Shown here in pieces: positions 30,397-39,823 of a stretch of 64,000 nt of DNA. Each line of letters begins with the position of its first letter. Position 1 is the first letter of the stretch. Made by a program: the position numbers and the translations under genes. The stretch spans positions 310,001 to 374,000 of the forward strand of contig JAOSJV010000010.1 of NCBI GenBank assembly GCA_027493935.1, given 5' to 3'. This DNA is from Burkholderiales bacterium (GTDB lineage: Bacteria > Pseudomonadota > Gammaproteobacteria > Burkholderiales > SG8-39). The notes under the pieces were generated by a model that saw nothing but the letters and a program-made list of their open reading frames with translations, did not search any database and had not been told where the DNA came from.

Positions 30397-31152
30397 CTAG
30401 ACCCGGTCAAATTCGTAGTCGAGCGAGGTGATCTCGCCCTTCCAGACGATTTCCAGCCGCCCGTTCGTATACCAGCCGACCTCGCCCCTGGAGGGCACGA
30501 GCAGTCCCTGGTGGCAACGGTAGGCGCTGAAGCGCCCCTCCCAAGGCCTCCGTTCGTACCGATTCGCCGTACGGCTCCAGCGTCCCTCGGTATAGATGCC
30601 GGCGACCTCGGCTCCGTCGTTGAACCGAAACTCCAGCGACACCGTGTTTCCCGAGTCGCTCAGGGTGGCCCGGGCCCTTCGGTTGTCGATCGGACTCCAC
30701 CGCACGCCCGGACGACGGACAAGGTCGGGCACGGAACGAGGCCGGTGGGTGCTGCATACAGGTAACGGACGACTGAACCGCCTTCCAGAAAGTGTGGATA
30801 CATCCAGCCGAAAGCGACCAGCGAGAGCCCCCATCAGTGCCGCGGGATTCGACACCCGCTGCGTGGGAACGCCAGGAAGCATTGCACCGACGGTGCTTAA
30901 CGCGACCGCACCGACGGCAAACACGCTCCCGTTGAACGGGTTCCGTGTCAGCCACGCGAACACGGAAACAGACACCAGTGGCAGAGCAAGCATCAGGCTC
31001 ATCTGCCGCCGCGAGGGGTGCCAGCCCAAGATCAACGCGGCCAACAGTCCAGCAATCGCGATATGCCATGCAACGGCGATCCCGATCCAACTGTTGGCAA
31101 TGTAGGTCAGACCGTCAAGAATCTCGCGCGGGGAAGGCACAGGACTCACCAA
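30397..31152 (-). pseudogene. chimeric remnant: 5' part of a multi-span membrane protein joined to a DUF6544-like C-terminus
   Basis: The ATG at 31152 opens a frame with four hydrophobic segments (WIGIAVAWHIAIAGLLAALI; LMLALPLVSVSVFAWL; GSVFAVGAVALSTVGAML). From about 30806 the natural continuation, FGWMYPHFLEGGSVVRYLYA and TGLVPCPTLS, runs in another frame and stops at about 30722. Immediately after, the first frame encodes WSPIDNRRARATLSD, RPWEGRFSAYR and VPSRGEVGWY, the C-terminal part of a DUF6544-type protein. The 251-codon frame is thus a fusion of two unrelated genes made by a deletion. A working protein is unlikely. Confidence 0.5.
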
Positions 31153-31787
31153 GCCAGAAGAAAGCGGGCTTCTTTCACTTTGAGGTCATCCGCGGCCGAT
31201 CGGGTTGACGGAGATCAACGCGATCGGCCGAAGGGTGTCCACAACCGGCACCACGCCTTTCAGTCACAAACCTCAGCCCTGGCGGTTCCGGATTTTCGCC
31301 GGGACAACTGGCTTGCTTGGCGATCGCAAGTAGATATTGGCGGCAAACGACCCCGATGATCATGAACCCGCGATCAGTTGCGGCTGTGCGCTGGCGACCC
31401 TGCAAGTCGCTGCGTCGGGAAGCAGCCGCGGGGAGTTCAACCGCCTCGAACTCGCTCGCTGGGCGGGCGGCTACAAGCATCGCAGCGGGCGTCCCGGCGC
31501 CAGCCCGGGCCCTGCTCCATCCACGCAAATCGAACGCGATCGGATCTCCGCCACGCCCGGCTCGCCATGTAGCCGCGCCGCCGGGATCGCCGCGTTCAGG
31601 AGCGCGCTCGCGATGGCGACGTCTAAGAAGAGAAGAGGTGGTCTCCCGGGTGCCGCCACGCAAGGGGCCCGCAGGCCGCCGCGGCGCGCGCGCTGAAGGC
31701 ACGCGCCGAACTCGTCACCTTACGCTCGGAGTGTGGCGAGTCGGTCTGCGAACGGGTCGGCGTGTCGGCTAATGAGAGCTGCATAAG
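31153..31787. other. non-coding region of 635 bp before the IS630-like element
   Basis: None of the six frames shows a family I recognise. It holds the second copy of the 25-nt repeat (31719-31743), 44 bp from the left end of the IS630-like element. Base composition is less extreme than in the flanking operons, in keeping with foreign or decayed DNA. Confidence 0.45.
31719..31743 (+). repeat. 25-nt dispersed repeat, copy 2
   Basis: Differs at two of 25 positions from the copy at 17250-17274. It lies in non-coding DNA close to the IS630-like element, whereas copy 1 has no mobile element next to it, so it is probably not part of the IS. Confidence 0.45.
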
Positions 31788-32860
31788 TAATGTCCTATCG
31801 GAGGCAAAAAGAGAGATCGCTGTGGCGGAGAAAGGACCGCAGTAGCGGCTGGTCGTCGCCGATGGCAAGGACGGTGAGATGAGCTTGCATCGCCAAGTCC
31901 GTGAACTCGACTGGCGCGAAGTTGGCAAGCTCGTTCGTTTTGGCGTGGCCCCAGATCAGTTCGACCGGATTGAGCTCGGGCGCATACGGCGGGAGCAACT
32001 CGGCGCGGACGCGATGGCGGTTTTGCTCGAGCCAGCCTTTGACCGGTTCGCCCACATGAGCTTGCAGTCGATCCCAGACCAGGGCGATCGGCATGCGCAG
32101 CGTGCGGCACAACTGCCGCAGAAACGGGATGATGTGCTCGCCATCGAAGCTTGCGTCGGCAAGGAGGCTGAAGTAGGCGCGCACACGGCGACGGCGGGGC
32201 GAAATCGCCAGAGCGCCGATCACCGAGACCTTGCGACGGGAGCGACCACGCTGCATGAGCACGGGAGTGTGCCCGCGGGGCGCCCAACTGCGGCGCACCA
32301 GCGGGCCCATGAGGAAGCCCGTTTCGTCTATGAAGACGATCGCCGCGCCGCGGCGCCAGGCGTTTTTTTACACGCGGCCAGTCCTCTCGGACCAAGCGGC
32401 GGATCTCACGTTCGTCGCGTTCCAAGGCGCGCCGCGCCGGCTTCTGCGGACTCCAGCCCAGGTCATGCAGCAATCGCCCGACATGATCGACGTGGTAGCT
32501 GATGCCGAACCGCTCCTTGATGAGCTCGGTCACGCGCGGACAGGTCCAAAGATCGGTATCAAAACCGGTCGCGAGCGGCCCTTTGAGCAGCAGCGCCTCG
32601 AGACGACGCTTCTGATGGGCCTTGAGCTTTGGCGGTCGGCCGGGCGCAGCTCGGGCGCGCACTGCCGCCTCGCCGTGCTTGCGTGCCGCTGCCTTCCAGC
32701 GTCGCACGCTGCGTCGATCCACACCTACTCGCCGCGCAACTTCCGAAGGAAGCAGCCCTTCGTCCAGCAATGCCAGCGCGCGCAGTCGGCGCCGCTCCAA
32801 CTCTTCTGGACTTCCGGTCGGTCTCATGGCACACCTCCGACCGGAAGTATAGGACATTAT
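31788..32860. mobile_element. IS630-like insertion sequence, about 1.07 kb
   Basis: The terminal inverted repeat TAATGTCCTAT is perfect at the left (31788-31798) and right (32850-32860, reversed) ends, with TA outermost on each side as expected for the TA target of IS630/Tc1-type elements. It encloses one transposase reading in two frames. No longer target duplication is visible. Confidence 0.85.
31795..32828 (-). CDS. IS630-family transposase, two frames joined at an A7 run
   Basis: The first frame starts at the ATG at 32828 with a helix-turn-helix domain (LPSEVARRVGVDRRSVRRWK) and continues past WPRVKK. The second frame, from about 32375 to the TAG inside the left terminal repeat at 31795, carries the DDE domain: IVFIDETGF (first D), VWDRLQAH (second D) and PELNPVELIW (E). 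The switch is at seven A residues (about 32369-32375); reading six would keep one frame through KNAWRRGAAIVFIDE. Slippage on A7 is a known way for some IS transposases to make a fused product, but homopolymer error is equally possible here. The joined length is about 344, normal for IS630. Confidence 0.8.
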
Positions 32861-32910
32861 TTACGCAGGCGCCATTAAATCGCAAGGACTTCAGGCCGTT
32901 CGGTTTCACC

Positions 32911-33207
32911 TCAGCTTCTCCTGTATCCAGCCTCCCGCTGGCTGCGCACGGCGAGAATGAAGACCGTGTCGATCTCCGGCATGTAGCGGTACAGGGCCAC
33001 GTACCCGCGCGAGCCCCGCCCGATGATGAGCTCCCGCTTGTTTCGTGGCGCGGGGCGCCCAATCAGGGGGTTCGACTTCAGCACGTCGAAGGCCTGGGTG
33101 ATCTCGCCGATCCGCCGCGCGGCGTTCCCGGGGTCGTACTGAGCGAGGTGGTCGAAGATACGCTCGAAATCGTCCCCCACCTCCGGGGCGATCTCGATGC
33201 GTGACAT
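32911..33207 (-). CDS. ParE/RelE-family toxin
   Basis: 98 residues from the ATG at 33207, which lies 3 nt after the antitoxin stop. IEIAPEVGDDFERIFDHLAQYDP, the mid-region FDVLKSNPLIGRPAP and YRYMPEIDTVFILAVRSQRE match the ParE/RelE fold and its usual length of 90-100. Toxins of this fold act on gyrase or ribosome-bound mRNA; which applies cannot be decided here. The pair is intact, in contrast to the decayed one at 30 kb. Confidence 0.88.
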   Translation of the reverse strand: MSRIEIAPEVGDDFERIFDHLAQYDPGNAARRIGEITQAFDVLKSNPLIGRPAPRNKRELIIGRGSRGYVALYRYMPEIDTVFILAVRSQREAGYRRS

Positions 33208-33210
33208 CGC

Positions 33211-33495
33211 TCAGCGGGCGAGCTTGCGGGCCGCCGGCCGCCGAGCTTTCCTGCCCGCGAGCCGGTTTTCCAGGTAGGTGCGCAGCTCGCTCCAGGGGAT
33301 CGTCTTGCCCGAGGCGACGATCTCGGCGTAGCGCTTCTCGGCAACGTCATGAAAATCGCCACGCTTCTCTGACTCGTCGGTCTTCTCGGCGATCGCCTCC
33401 AGCATGAAGCTGTGTGCCGTCGTGCCGGCGCGCTTCGCTGCGGCGGCGACACGCGTCTTGAGCTTGTCGGGAAGACGGATCGTGGTGGTGGGCAT
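33211..33495 (-). CDS. ribbon-helix-helix antitoxin (CopG/ParD-like)
   Basis: 94 residues from the ATG at 33495, preceded by GGAGGG-like CCTCCA on the complement. The N-terminus PTTTIRLPDKLKTRVAAAAKR followed by GTTAHSFMLEAI is a ribbon-helix-helix DNA-binding domain. The C-terminal part (WSELRTYLENRLAG) would wrap the toxin. It is first in the two-gene operon, 28 bp from an upstream palindrome likely used for autoregulation. Confidence 0.85.
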   Translation of the reverse strand: MPTTTIRLPDKLKTRVAAAAKRAGTTAHSFMLEAIAEKTDESEKRGDFHDVAEKRYAEIVASGKTIPWSELRTYLENRLAGRKARRPAARKLAR

Positions 33496-33523
33496 GGAGG
33501 GGCTCCAAATCAGGAAGCGTGAG

Positions 33524-33543
33524 TGTAGCACGAACGTGCTACA
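33524..33543. promoter_or_regulatory. toxin-antitoxin operator palindrome
   Basis: TGTAGCACGAACGTGCTACA has 9-bp perfect arms (TGTAGCACG / CGTGCTACA) around two bases and sits 28 bp upstream of the antitoxin ATG. Position and symmetry fit binding by the ribbon-helix-helix antitoxin. Confidence 0.7.
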
Positions 33544-33763
33544 GAGCGCCGGCCCGACCCTCCTCGGAGGAAGCCTAACCGATCGACCCGGCTGGCTCCC
33601 CGCTCCCGATGATCTCGGCGTGCAGGGCGCACCTGCACAGCTTGCAGGAGCGTATTCCCGCGAAATCAGGCGGCTGGCGGGCAGTGCTTAGAGGAACTAT
33701 TTGAACAGTACGGCGCGTTTGGAACACTTGACTGCGCCGTAGGGGATCCAAGGGCTTGATTAT

Positions 33764-33840
33764 TGGTCGGGGCGAAGTGATTCGAACACTCGACCCCCTG
33801 CACCCCATGCAGGTGCGCTACCAGGCTGCGCTACGCCCCG
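33764..33840 (-). tRNA. tRNA-Pro(GGG)
   Basis: On the minus strand the 77-nt sequence has acceptor stem CGGGGCG/CGCCCCG, anticodon stem CCTGC/GCAGG around loop ATGGGGT (anticodon GGG, codon CCC), a T-loop TTCGAAT and an encoded 3' CCA. Its 3' end faces the accessory region at 26.2-33.5 kb, a common insertion point for mobile DNA. Confidence 0.95.
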
Positions 33841-33896
33841 ACCGGAGCGGTGATTATAGCAGCGAGGGTTGTACGGTTAGGGCTTCGCCGCTGCGG

Positions 33897-33951
33897 CACC
33901 ACCCCGGCCGATTCGCGGCCCCCTCCTCGGAGAGGAGGGGATCGGTGTTGC
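33897..33951. repeat. dispersed GC-rich intergenic hairpin repeat (CCTCCTCG family)
   Basis: CACCACCCCGGCCG, a GGCCG/CGCGGCC half-stem and then CCCCTCCTC-GGA-GAGGAGGGG form two adjacent hairpins. Related copies lie at 38279-38391 and 59552-59576, always between genes. The family resembles REP/BIME-like elements. Confidence 0.6.
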
Positions 33952-33958
33952 GGCCTTC

Positions 33959-34378
33959 TCAGGCCTCGAGAAGCTCGATGACTTCTTCGATCTCGCGGCG
34001 GACCTTGGCGAGGTCGATGCCGTTCCCGCCGCCGATGGTGACCGTGTCGGTCGCGGCGAGCGCCGCGACTGCGCCGTTCTCTTCCCTGGCGCGGTGCTTC
34101 TCGCGCGCCTGCTCGTCGAGGCGGTTGCGTGCGCCGCTGATGGTGAAGCCCTGCTCGTAGAGGAGCTCGCGGATGCGCCGGATCAGCAGCACCTCGTGAT
34201 GCTGGTAGTAGCGGCGGTTGCCACGGCGCTTCACCGGCTTCAACTGGGTGAATTCCTGCTCCCAGTAGCGCAGCACGTGCGGCTTGACGCCGCAGAGCTC
34301 GCTCACTTCGCCGATGGTGAAGTAGCGCTTCGCCGGGATCGGCGGCAGGCTAACCTTGCTGTTCCGACCCGGTTCCAC
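33959..34378 (-). CDS. MerR-family transcriptional regulator
   Basis: 139 residues from the GTG at 34378, which lies inside the end of ihfA (29-nt overlap). The MerR helix-turn-helix is shown by [27 protein letters not shown] and [19 protein letters not shown]. The short C-terminal part is helical (EEVIELLEA) with no metal-binding cysteines, so it is not a heavy-metal sensor. This gene normally follows ihfA in beta- and gammaproteobacteria; its effector is not established. Confidence 0.92.
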   Translation of the reverse strand: MEPGRNSKVSLPPIPAKRYFTIGEVSELCGVKPHVLRYWEQEFTQLKPVKRRGNRRYYQHHEVLLIRRIRELLYEQGFTISGARNRLDEQAREKHRAREENGAVAALAATDTVTIGGGNGIDLAKVRREIEEVIELLEA

Positions 34379-34664
34379 CGTGGGCCTCTTCGACCAGGGC
34401 CTTGAGCTTCTGGCTCGCGTGGAACGTGACCACGCGCCGCGCAGTGATGGGAATCTCTTCGCCAGTCTTGGGGTTGCGGCCGGGGCGCTGGGGCTTGTCG
34501 CGCAGCTGGAAGTTGCCGAAGCCGGACAGCTTGACGCTCTCGCCGCTTTCCAGGGCGATGCGGATCTCCTCGAAGAACGCTTCGACCATGTCCTTGGCCT
34601 CGCGCTTGTTGAGCCCGACCTTCTCGAACAGCATATCGGCGAGCTCCGCCTTCGTGAGCGTCAT
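34350..34664 (-). CDS. ihfA: integration host factor subunit alpha
   Basis: 104 residues from the ATG at 34664. [24 protein letters not shown] and the DNA-bending arm motif [22 protein letters not shown] identify IHF-alpha, as does its place directly after pheT (10 nt). IHF-alpha pairs with IHF-beta to bend DNA at promoters, origins and recombination sites. The C-terminus is about five residues longer than in E. coli. Confidence 0.96.
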   Translation of the reverse strand: MTLTKAELADMLFEKVGLNKREAKDMVEAFFEEIRIALESGESVKLSGFGNFQLRDKPQRPGRNPKTGEEIPITARRVVTFHASQKLKALVEEAHGGTGSEQQG

Positions 34665-34674
34665 CTTCTCTCCC

Positions 34675-37077
34675 CTAGGACCGCAATTTCCCGCCGAACC
34701 GGCTGACCAGGATCCCGGTCAGGTGGGCCATTGCGGCTTCGACCTCGGAGTCGGTGAGTGTCCTGGCAGTATCTTGCATAACTACCCGGAAAGCAAGGCT
34801 TTTTCGGCCCTTTTCCACACCCGGACCGCGGTAAAGATCGAACAATTTCACGTCCTGAACGATGCCGGGCTTACCCTCGGCCAGGCCTTCCAGCATCGCC
34901 TGCGCGGCCACCTCGTCGCCGACCACGACCGCGAGGTCCCGGACCACCGCCGGGAAGCGCGAGACCTGCGCATAGCGCGGCAGCGGCACCTCGAGGAGAG
35001 GATCGAGGTCGAGCTCGAACACGACCGCGGGTGCGGTGAGCTCGTACTTCTGCACCCATTTCGGGTGCACCTCGCCGAGCCAGCCGAGCGGCCGGCCGTC
35101 CAGCTCGACGCGCGCCGAACGCCCCGGATGCAGCGCCGGGTGGGGCGCGGGCACGAAGCGCGCGCGCAGCGGAGCGACGAGCGCCTCGATGTCGCCCTTC
35201 ACGTCGTAGAAGTCGACCGGTCGCGGCTTCTCGCCCCACTGCTCCGCGCGCGCGGCGCCGAAGGCGAGGCCGGCGATGCGCCGCGGCTGGTCATAGCCCG
35301 CGACCGCGGCCGCGGGATGGGCCTCGTCGGGCGGCGCATCGGTGCGCAGGAACGCGCGCCCCGACTCGAACACGCGGACGCGCTCGACCTGGCGCGCGAG
35401 GTTGTGGCGCAGCACGCCCACCAGGCCGCCGATCAGGCTCGAGCGCATCACGCCCATCTGCGCGGCGATCGGGTTCTCGACCGCGATCGGCGCCGCGTTG
35501 CCGGCGAAGTCGGCTTCCCACGCGGCCTCGACGAAGCTGTAGGTGATGACCTCGAAGTACTCGCGGTCGCAGAGCGCGTGCTTCAGCTGCCAGAGCGAGC
35601 GGCGCTCCTCGGGCTGCGGCAGCATCGCCACGCGCGCGCTCGGCGCTCGCGTCGGGATGTTGTCGTAGCCGTGCACGCGCGCCACCTCCTCGACCATGTC
35701 CTCCTCGATCTCGAGGTCGAAGCGGTGCGTGGGTGGATGGACCGTGAATCCGTCCGGCCCGCGCTCGAACGCGAGCTTGAGCTGTCCGAGGACGCGCGCA
35801 ATGTCCTCGTCACCGAGGCGCACGCCGAGGATCTTGGCGGCGCGGCCGGTCCGCAGCGGCACCGGCCGGCGCACCGGCATCTTGGCGCCGTCGCGCGTCT
35901 CGCCGATCGGGCCGGCCTTCCCCGCCGCACAGCGCGACGATCAGCTCGGTGCCGCGCTCCATTGCGCGCACCGTGACGCCGGGATCCACGCCGCGCTCGA
36001 AGCGGTAGGACGCGTCGCTCGTCATGTTGAGGCGGCGCGGGCGCCCGGCGATGGCCCGCGGGTCGAAGAACGCCGCCTCGAGGAAGACGTCCCTCGTGTC
36101 GAGCGAGATCTCGCTCTGCAGGCCGCCCATGATCCCGGCGAGCGCGAGCGCCTTCCTCTCGTCGGCGATCATCAGGATGTCGGGCTCGAGCGCGTGCTCC
36201 TTGCCGTTGATCAGCACGAGCTTCTCGCCGCGCTCCGCCCAGCGCACCACGATCGCGCCGTCGATTTTCGCGTCGTCGAACGCGTGTAGCGGCTGGCCGA
36301 GCTCGAGCATCACATAGTTGGTCACGTCGACGATCGCGCTGATCGAGCGCAGGCCCGCGCGCTCGAGGCGCTCGACCATCCACGCCGGGCTCGGCGCCCG
36401 CGCGTTGACGTCGCGGATGATGCGGCCGCAGTAGCGGGGGCAGCCTTCCGCGGCGGGCAGGCGGATCTCGCGCACGTCCTGGATCGCCTGCTGCACCGGT
36501 TTCAGCGGCGGCTCGCGCAGCGCCGCGCCGGTGAGGATCGAGACCTCGCGCGCGATGCCGAGCAGCGACAGGCAGTCGCCGCGGTTGGGCGTGAGCTTGA
36601 GCGTGAACAGCGCGTCGTCGAGACGCGCGTACTTGCGGTAGTCTTCGCCGACCGGCGCGTCGTCGGAGAGCGCGAGGATGCCGGAGTGGTCGTCCGAGAG
36701 CCCGAGCTCGCGCGCCGAGCACAGCATGCCTTCCGACTCGACGCCGCGCACCTTCGCGGCCTTGATCGTCAGGTCGCCCGGCAGCTCGGCACCGATCAGC
36801 GCGCACGCCACCTTCATGCCCGCCTTGACGTTCGGCGCGCCGCACGGATCGGGCGCGCCGCCGCCTCGCCGACGTCGACGCGGCACAGCGTGAGCTTGTC
36901 GGCGTTCGGGTGTCTGCCGATCTCGAGCACCTTCGCCACCACCACCTTCGAGAATGGCGGCGCGACCGGCTCGAGCGCGTCGACCTCGATGCCCGCCATC
37001 GTGAGCGTGGTCGCGAGCTGGCGCGTCGAGAGCTTCGGGTCGACCAGCGTGCGCAGCCAGGATTCGGGGAACTTCAT
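34675..37077 (-). CDS. pheT: phenylalanyl-tRNA synthetase beta subunit, two frameshifts
   Basis: The ATG at 37077 begins [17 protein letters not shown], the standard PheT start. The tRNA-binding (EMAP-like) domain, B3/B4 editing domain ([26 protein letters not shown]) and C-terminal anticodon-binding FDX-ACB domain ([15 protein letters not shown]) follow in order, but over three frames, with breaks near 36850 and 35926. Corrected, the protein is about 800 residues, normal. The gene is essential, so the breaks are best read as sequence errors; this is the strongest sign that many frameshifts in this window are artefacts. Confidence 0.93.
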
Positions 37078-37090
37078 CGCTCGGGACTCA

Positions 37091-37172
37091 GCCGCAGAGG
37101 CGCAGAGGACGCGCAGACGGATCTTCGTGCAAGCACGCCCGGTATCCTCTGCGCTCTTTGCGTCTCTGCGGC
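37091..37172. repeat. intergenic inverted repeat between pheS and pheT
   Basis: GCCGCAGAGGCGCAGAGGAC on the left mirrors CCTCTGCGCTCTTTGCGTCTCTGCGGC on the right, an imperfect stem of about 25 bp with a long loop. It fills the 103-bp pheS-pheT gap and resembles widespread proteobacterial GCAGAGRCGCAGAG elements. Confidence 0.65.
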
Positions 37173-37180
37173 AATCATCG

Positions 37181-38407
<1,227 letters not shown>

Positions 38408-38764
38408 TCAGTGCAGTCTGGCCTTGGCCTGCTCGGCGATCTTGGTGAACGCGGCCATGTCGTGCACCGCGAGGTCCGCGAGCACCTTGCGGTCGACCTC
38501 GATCTCGGCTTTCTTCAGCCCGTTCATGAGCGTGCTGTAGGAGAGGCCCATGCTGCGCGCTGCCGCGTTGATGCGCGCGATCCACAGCGCGCGGAACTCG
38601 CGCTTGCGGGCGCGCCGGTCGCGGTAGGCGTACTGACCGGCCTTCATCACCGCCTGCTTGGCGACCCGGAACACGTTCTTCCGGCGGCCGCGGAAGCCCT
38701 TGGCCTGGGCGAGAACCTTCTTGTGCCTGGCGCGCGCGACGACGCCGCGTTTGACTCGTGGCAT
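38408..38764 (-). CDS. rplT: 50S ribosomal protein L20
   Basis: 118 residues from the ATG at 38764. [20 protein letters not shown] at the N-terminus and the conserved [20 protein letters not shown] are diagnostic of L20, a 23S rRNA-binding assembly protein. It lies 15 nt after rpmI and ahead of pheS in the standard infC-rpmI-rplT-pheST order. Confidence 0.97.
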   Translation of the reverse strand: MPRVKRGVVARARHKKVLAQAKGFRGRRKNVFRVAKQAVMKAGQYAYRDRRARKREFRALWIARINAAARSMGLSYSTLMNGLKKAEIEVDRKVLADLAVHDMAAFTKIAEQAKARLH

Positions 38765-38779
38765 GGCGATCCCCCCTTT

Positions 38780-38983
38780 CTACCTGGCCGCGTACGGCAG
38801 CATCGCGCGCACGTGGCCGACGTCGGTCTTGTGCGCGAGCGCCGGGCCGCGCAGCGCCCGCTTGCGCTTGGTGGGCTTCTTGGTGAGGATGTGGCTCTTG
38901 AAGGCTTGGCCGCGCTTCACCTTGCCAGTCGCGGTGAAGCGAAAGCGCTTCGCAGCGCTCTTCTTCGTCTTCATCTTGGGCAT
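38780..38983 (-). CDS. rpmI: 50S ribosomal protein L35
   Basis: 67 residues from the ATG at 38983, a start supported by the family's [13 protein letters not shown] opening and by AGGAGTC just upstream. Lys/Arg-rich throughout, with [20 protein letters not shown] typical of L35. Longer in-frame starts exist upstream but would add residues unlike the family. Confidence 0.96.
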   Translation of the reverse strand: MPKMKTKKSAAKRFRFTATGKVKRGQAFKSHILTKKPTKRKRALRGPALAHKTDVGHVRAMLPYAAR

Positions 38984-39029
38984 GACGACTCCTGTCCAGC
39001 CTGGCGCCGGGTGGCCGCATGCGCGGCGC

Positions 39030-39797
39030 TTACGGACCTCGGACACCACTTGTTATGGGCCGGGGCGCGCGCCGCGCCCCGTCCTTCGGGATGGCTACCG
39101 CTCCTGCGGAAGTCGCCGCGGCGGGCTTCTTCGCGGCGGCGGCAGCCGGTTTCTCTTTCGAACCTTCCATCGCTTCCTTCTTGTCCTTCGCGGCGGGCGC
39201 CTTCGCGGCCGCCTTTTCGCCCCTCTCCTTCGGCTTCTTCGTCGTGCCGACCTTCTTCGGCCCGAGCACCATCACCATCTGCCGGCCCTCGAGCTTCGGC
39301 CACTGCTCGACCGTGCCGTAGGGGTCGAGGTCGTCGCGCACCCGCTCGAGCAGACGCACGCCGAATTCCTGGTGCGCCATTTCGCGGCCGCGGAAGCGCA
39401 GCGTCACCTTCGTCTTGTCGCCTTCCTCGAGGAACCGGATCAGGTTGCGCAGCTTGATCTGGTAGTCGCCCTCGTCGGTCCGCGGCCGGAACTTCACTTC
39501 CTTGACCTGGATCTGCTTCTGCTTGAGCTTGGCCTCGTGCGCCTTCTTCTGCTCGCGGTACTTGAACTTCCCATAGTCCATCAGCTTGCACACGGGAGGC
39601 GTCGCGAGCGGCGCAATCTCGACCAGGTCGACTTCCTTCTCCTCGGCCATCCGCAGCGCGTCGCGCACGGGCACGATCCCGAGTTGCTCGCCTTCGTCGC
39701 CTACCAGGCGCACCTCGGCGACGGTGATCTCTCCATTGATCCGGTGCGCGCGCTCGCGCTCCGGTTGCGGCAGCGGCCGACCTCTTGGATAAGCGAT
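39030..39797 (-). CDS. infC: translation initiation factor IF-3 with AUC start and long C-terminal tail
   Basis: The N-domain reads [20 protein letters not shown] and the linker and C-domain follow ([43 protein letters not shown]). No ATG/GTG/TTG lies before RINGEI in frame; the codon ATC at 39797 sits 6 nt after GGAGAG, giving [20 protein letters not shown] and 255 residues. Rare AUU/AUC/AUA starts are the known basis of infC autoregulation in proteobacteria. After VLGPKKV there is a tail of about 70 residues rich in Lys, Ala and Pro ([13 protein letters not shown]), absent from E. coli IF-3 (180 residues). IF-3 keeps 30S subunits free and proofreads the initiator codon. Confidence 0.93.
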   Translation of the reverse strand: MAYPRGRPLPQPERERAHRINGEITVAEVRLVGDEGEQLGIVPVRDALRMAEEKEVDLVEIAPLATPPVCKLMDYGKFKYREQKKAHEAKLKQKQIQVKEVKFRPRTDEGDYQIKLRNLIRFLEEGDKTKVTLRFRGREMAHQEFGVRLLERVRDDLDPYGTVEQWPKLEGRQMVMVLGPKKVGTTKKPKERGEKAAAKAPAAKDKKEAMEGSKEKPAAAAAKKPAAATSAGAVAIPKDGARRAPRPITSGVRGP

Positions 39798-39823
39798 GGC
39801 GTTCTCTCCGTCAGTTGAAATAG

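Noticed and set aside
33560..33763. Possible attachment site or integrase remnant beside tRNA-Pro
   Set aside because: No repeat of the tRNA 3' end and no integrase-like frame was found within the window.
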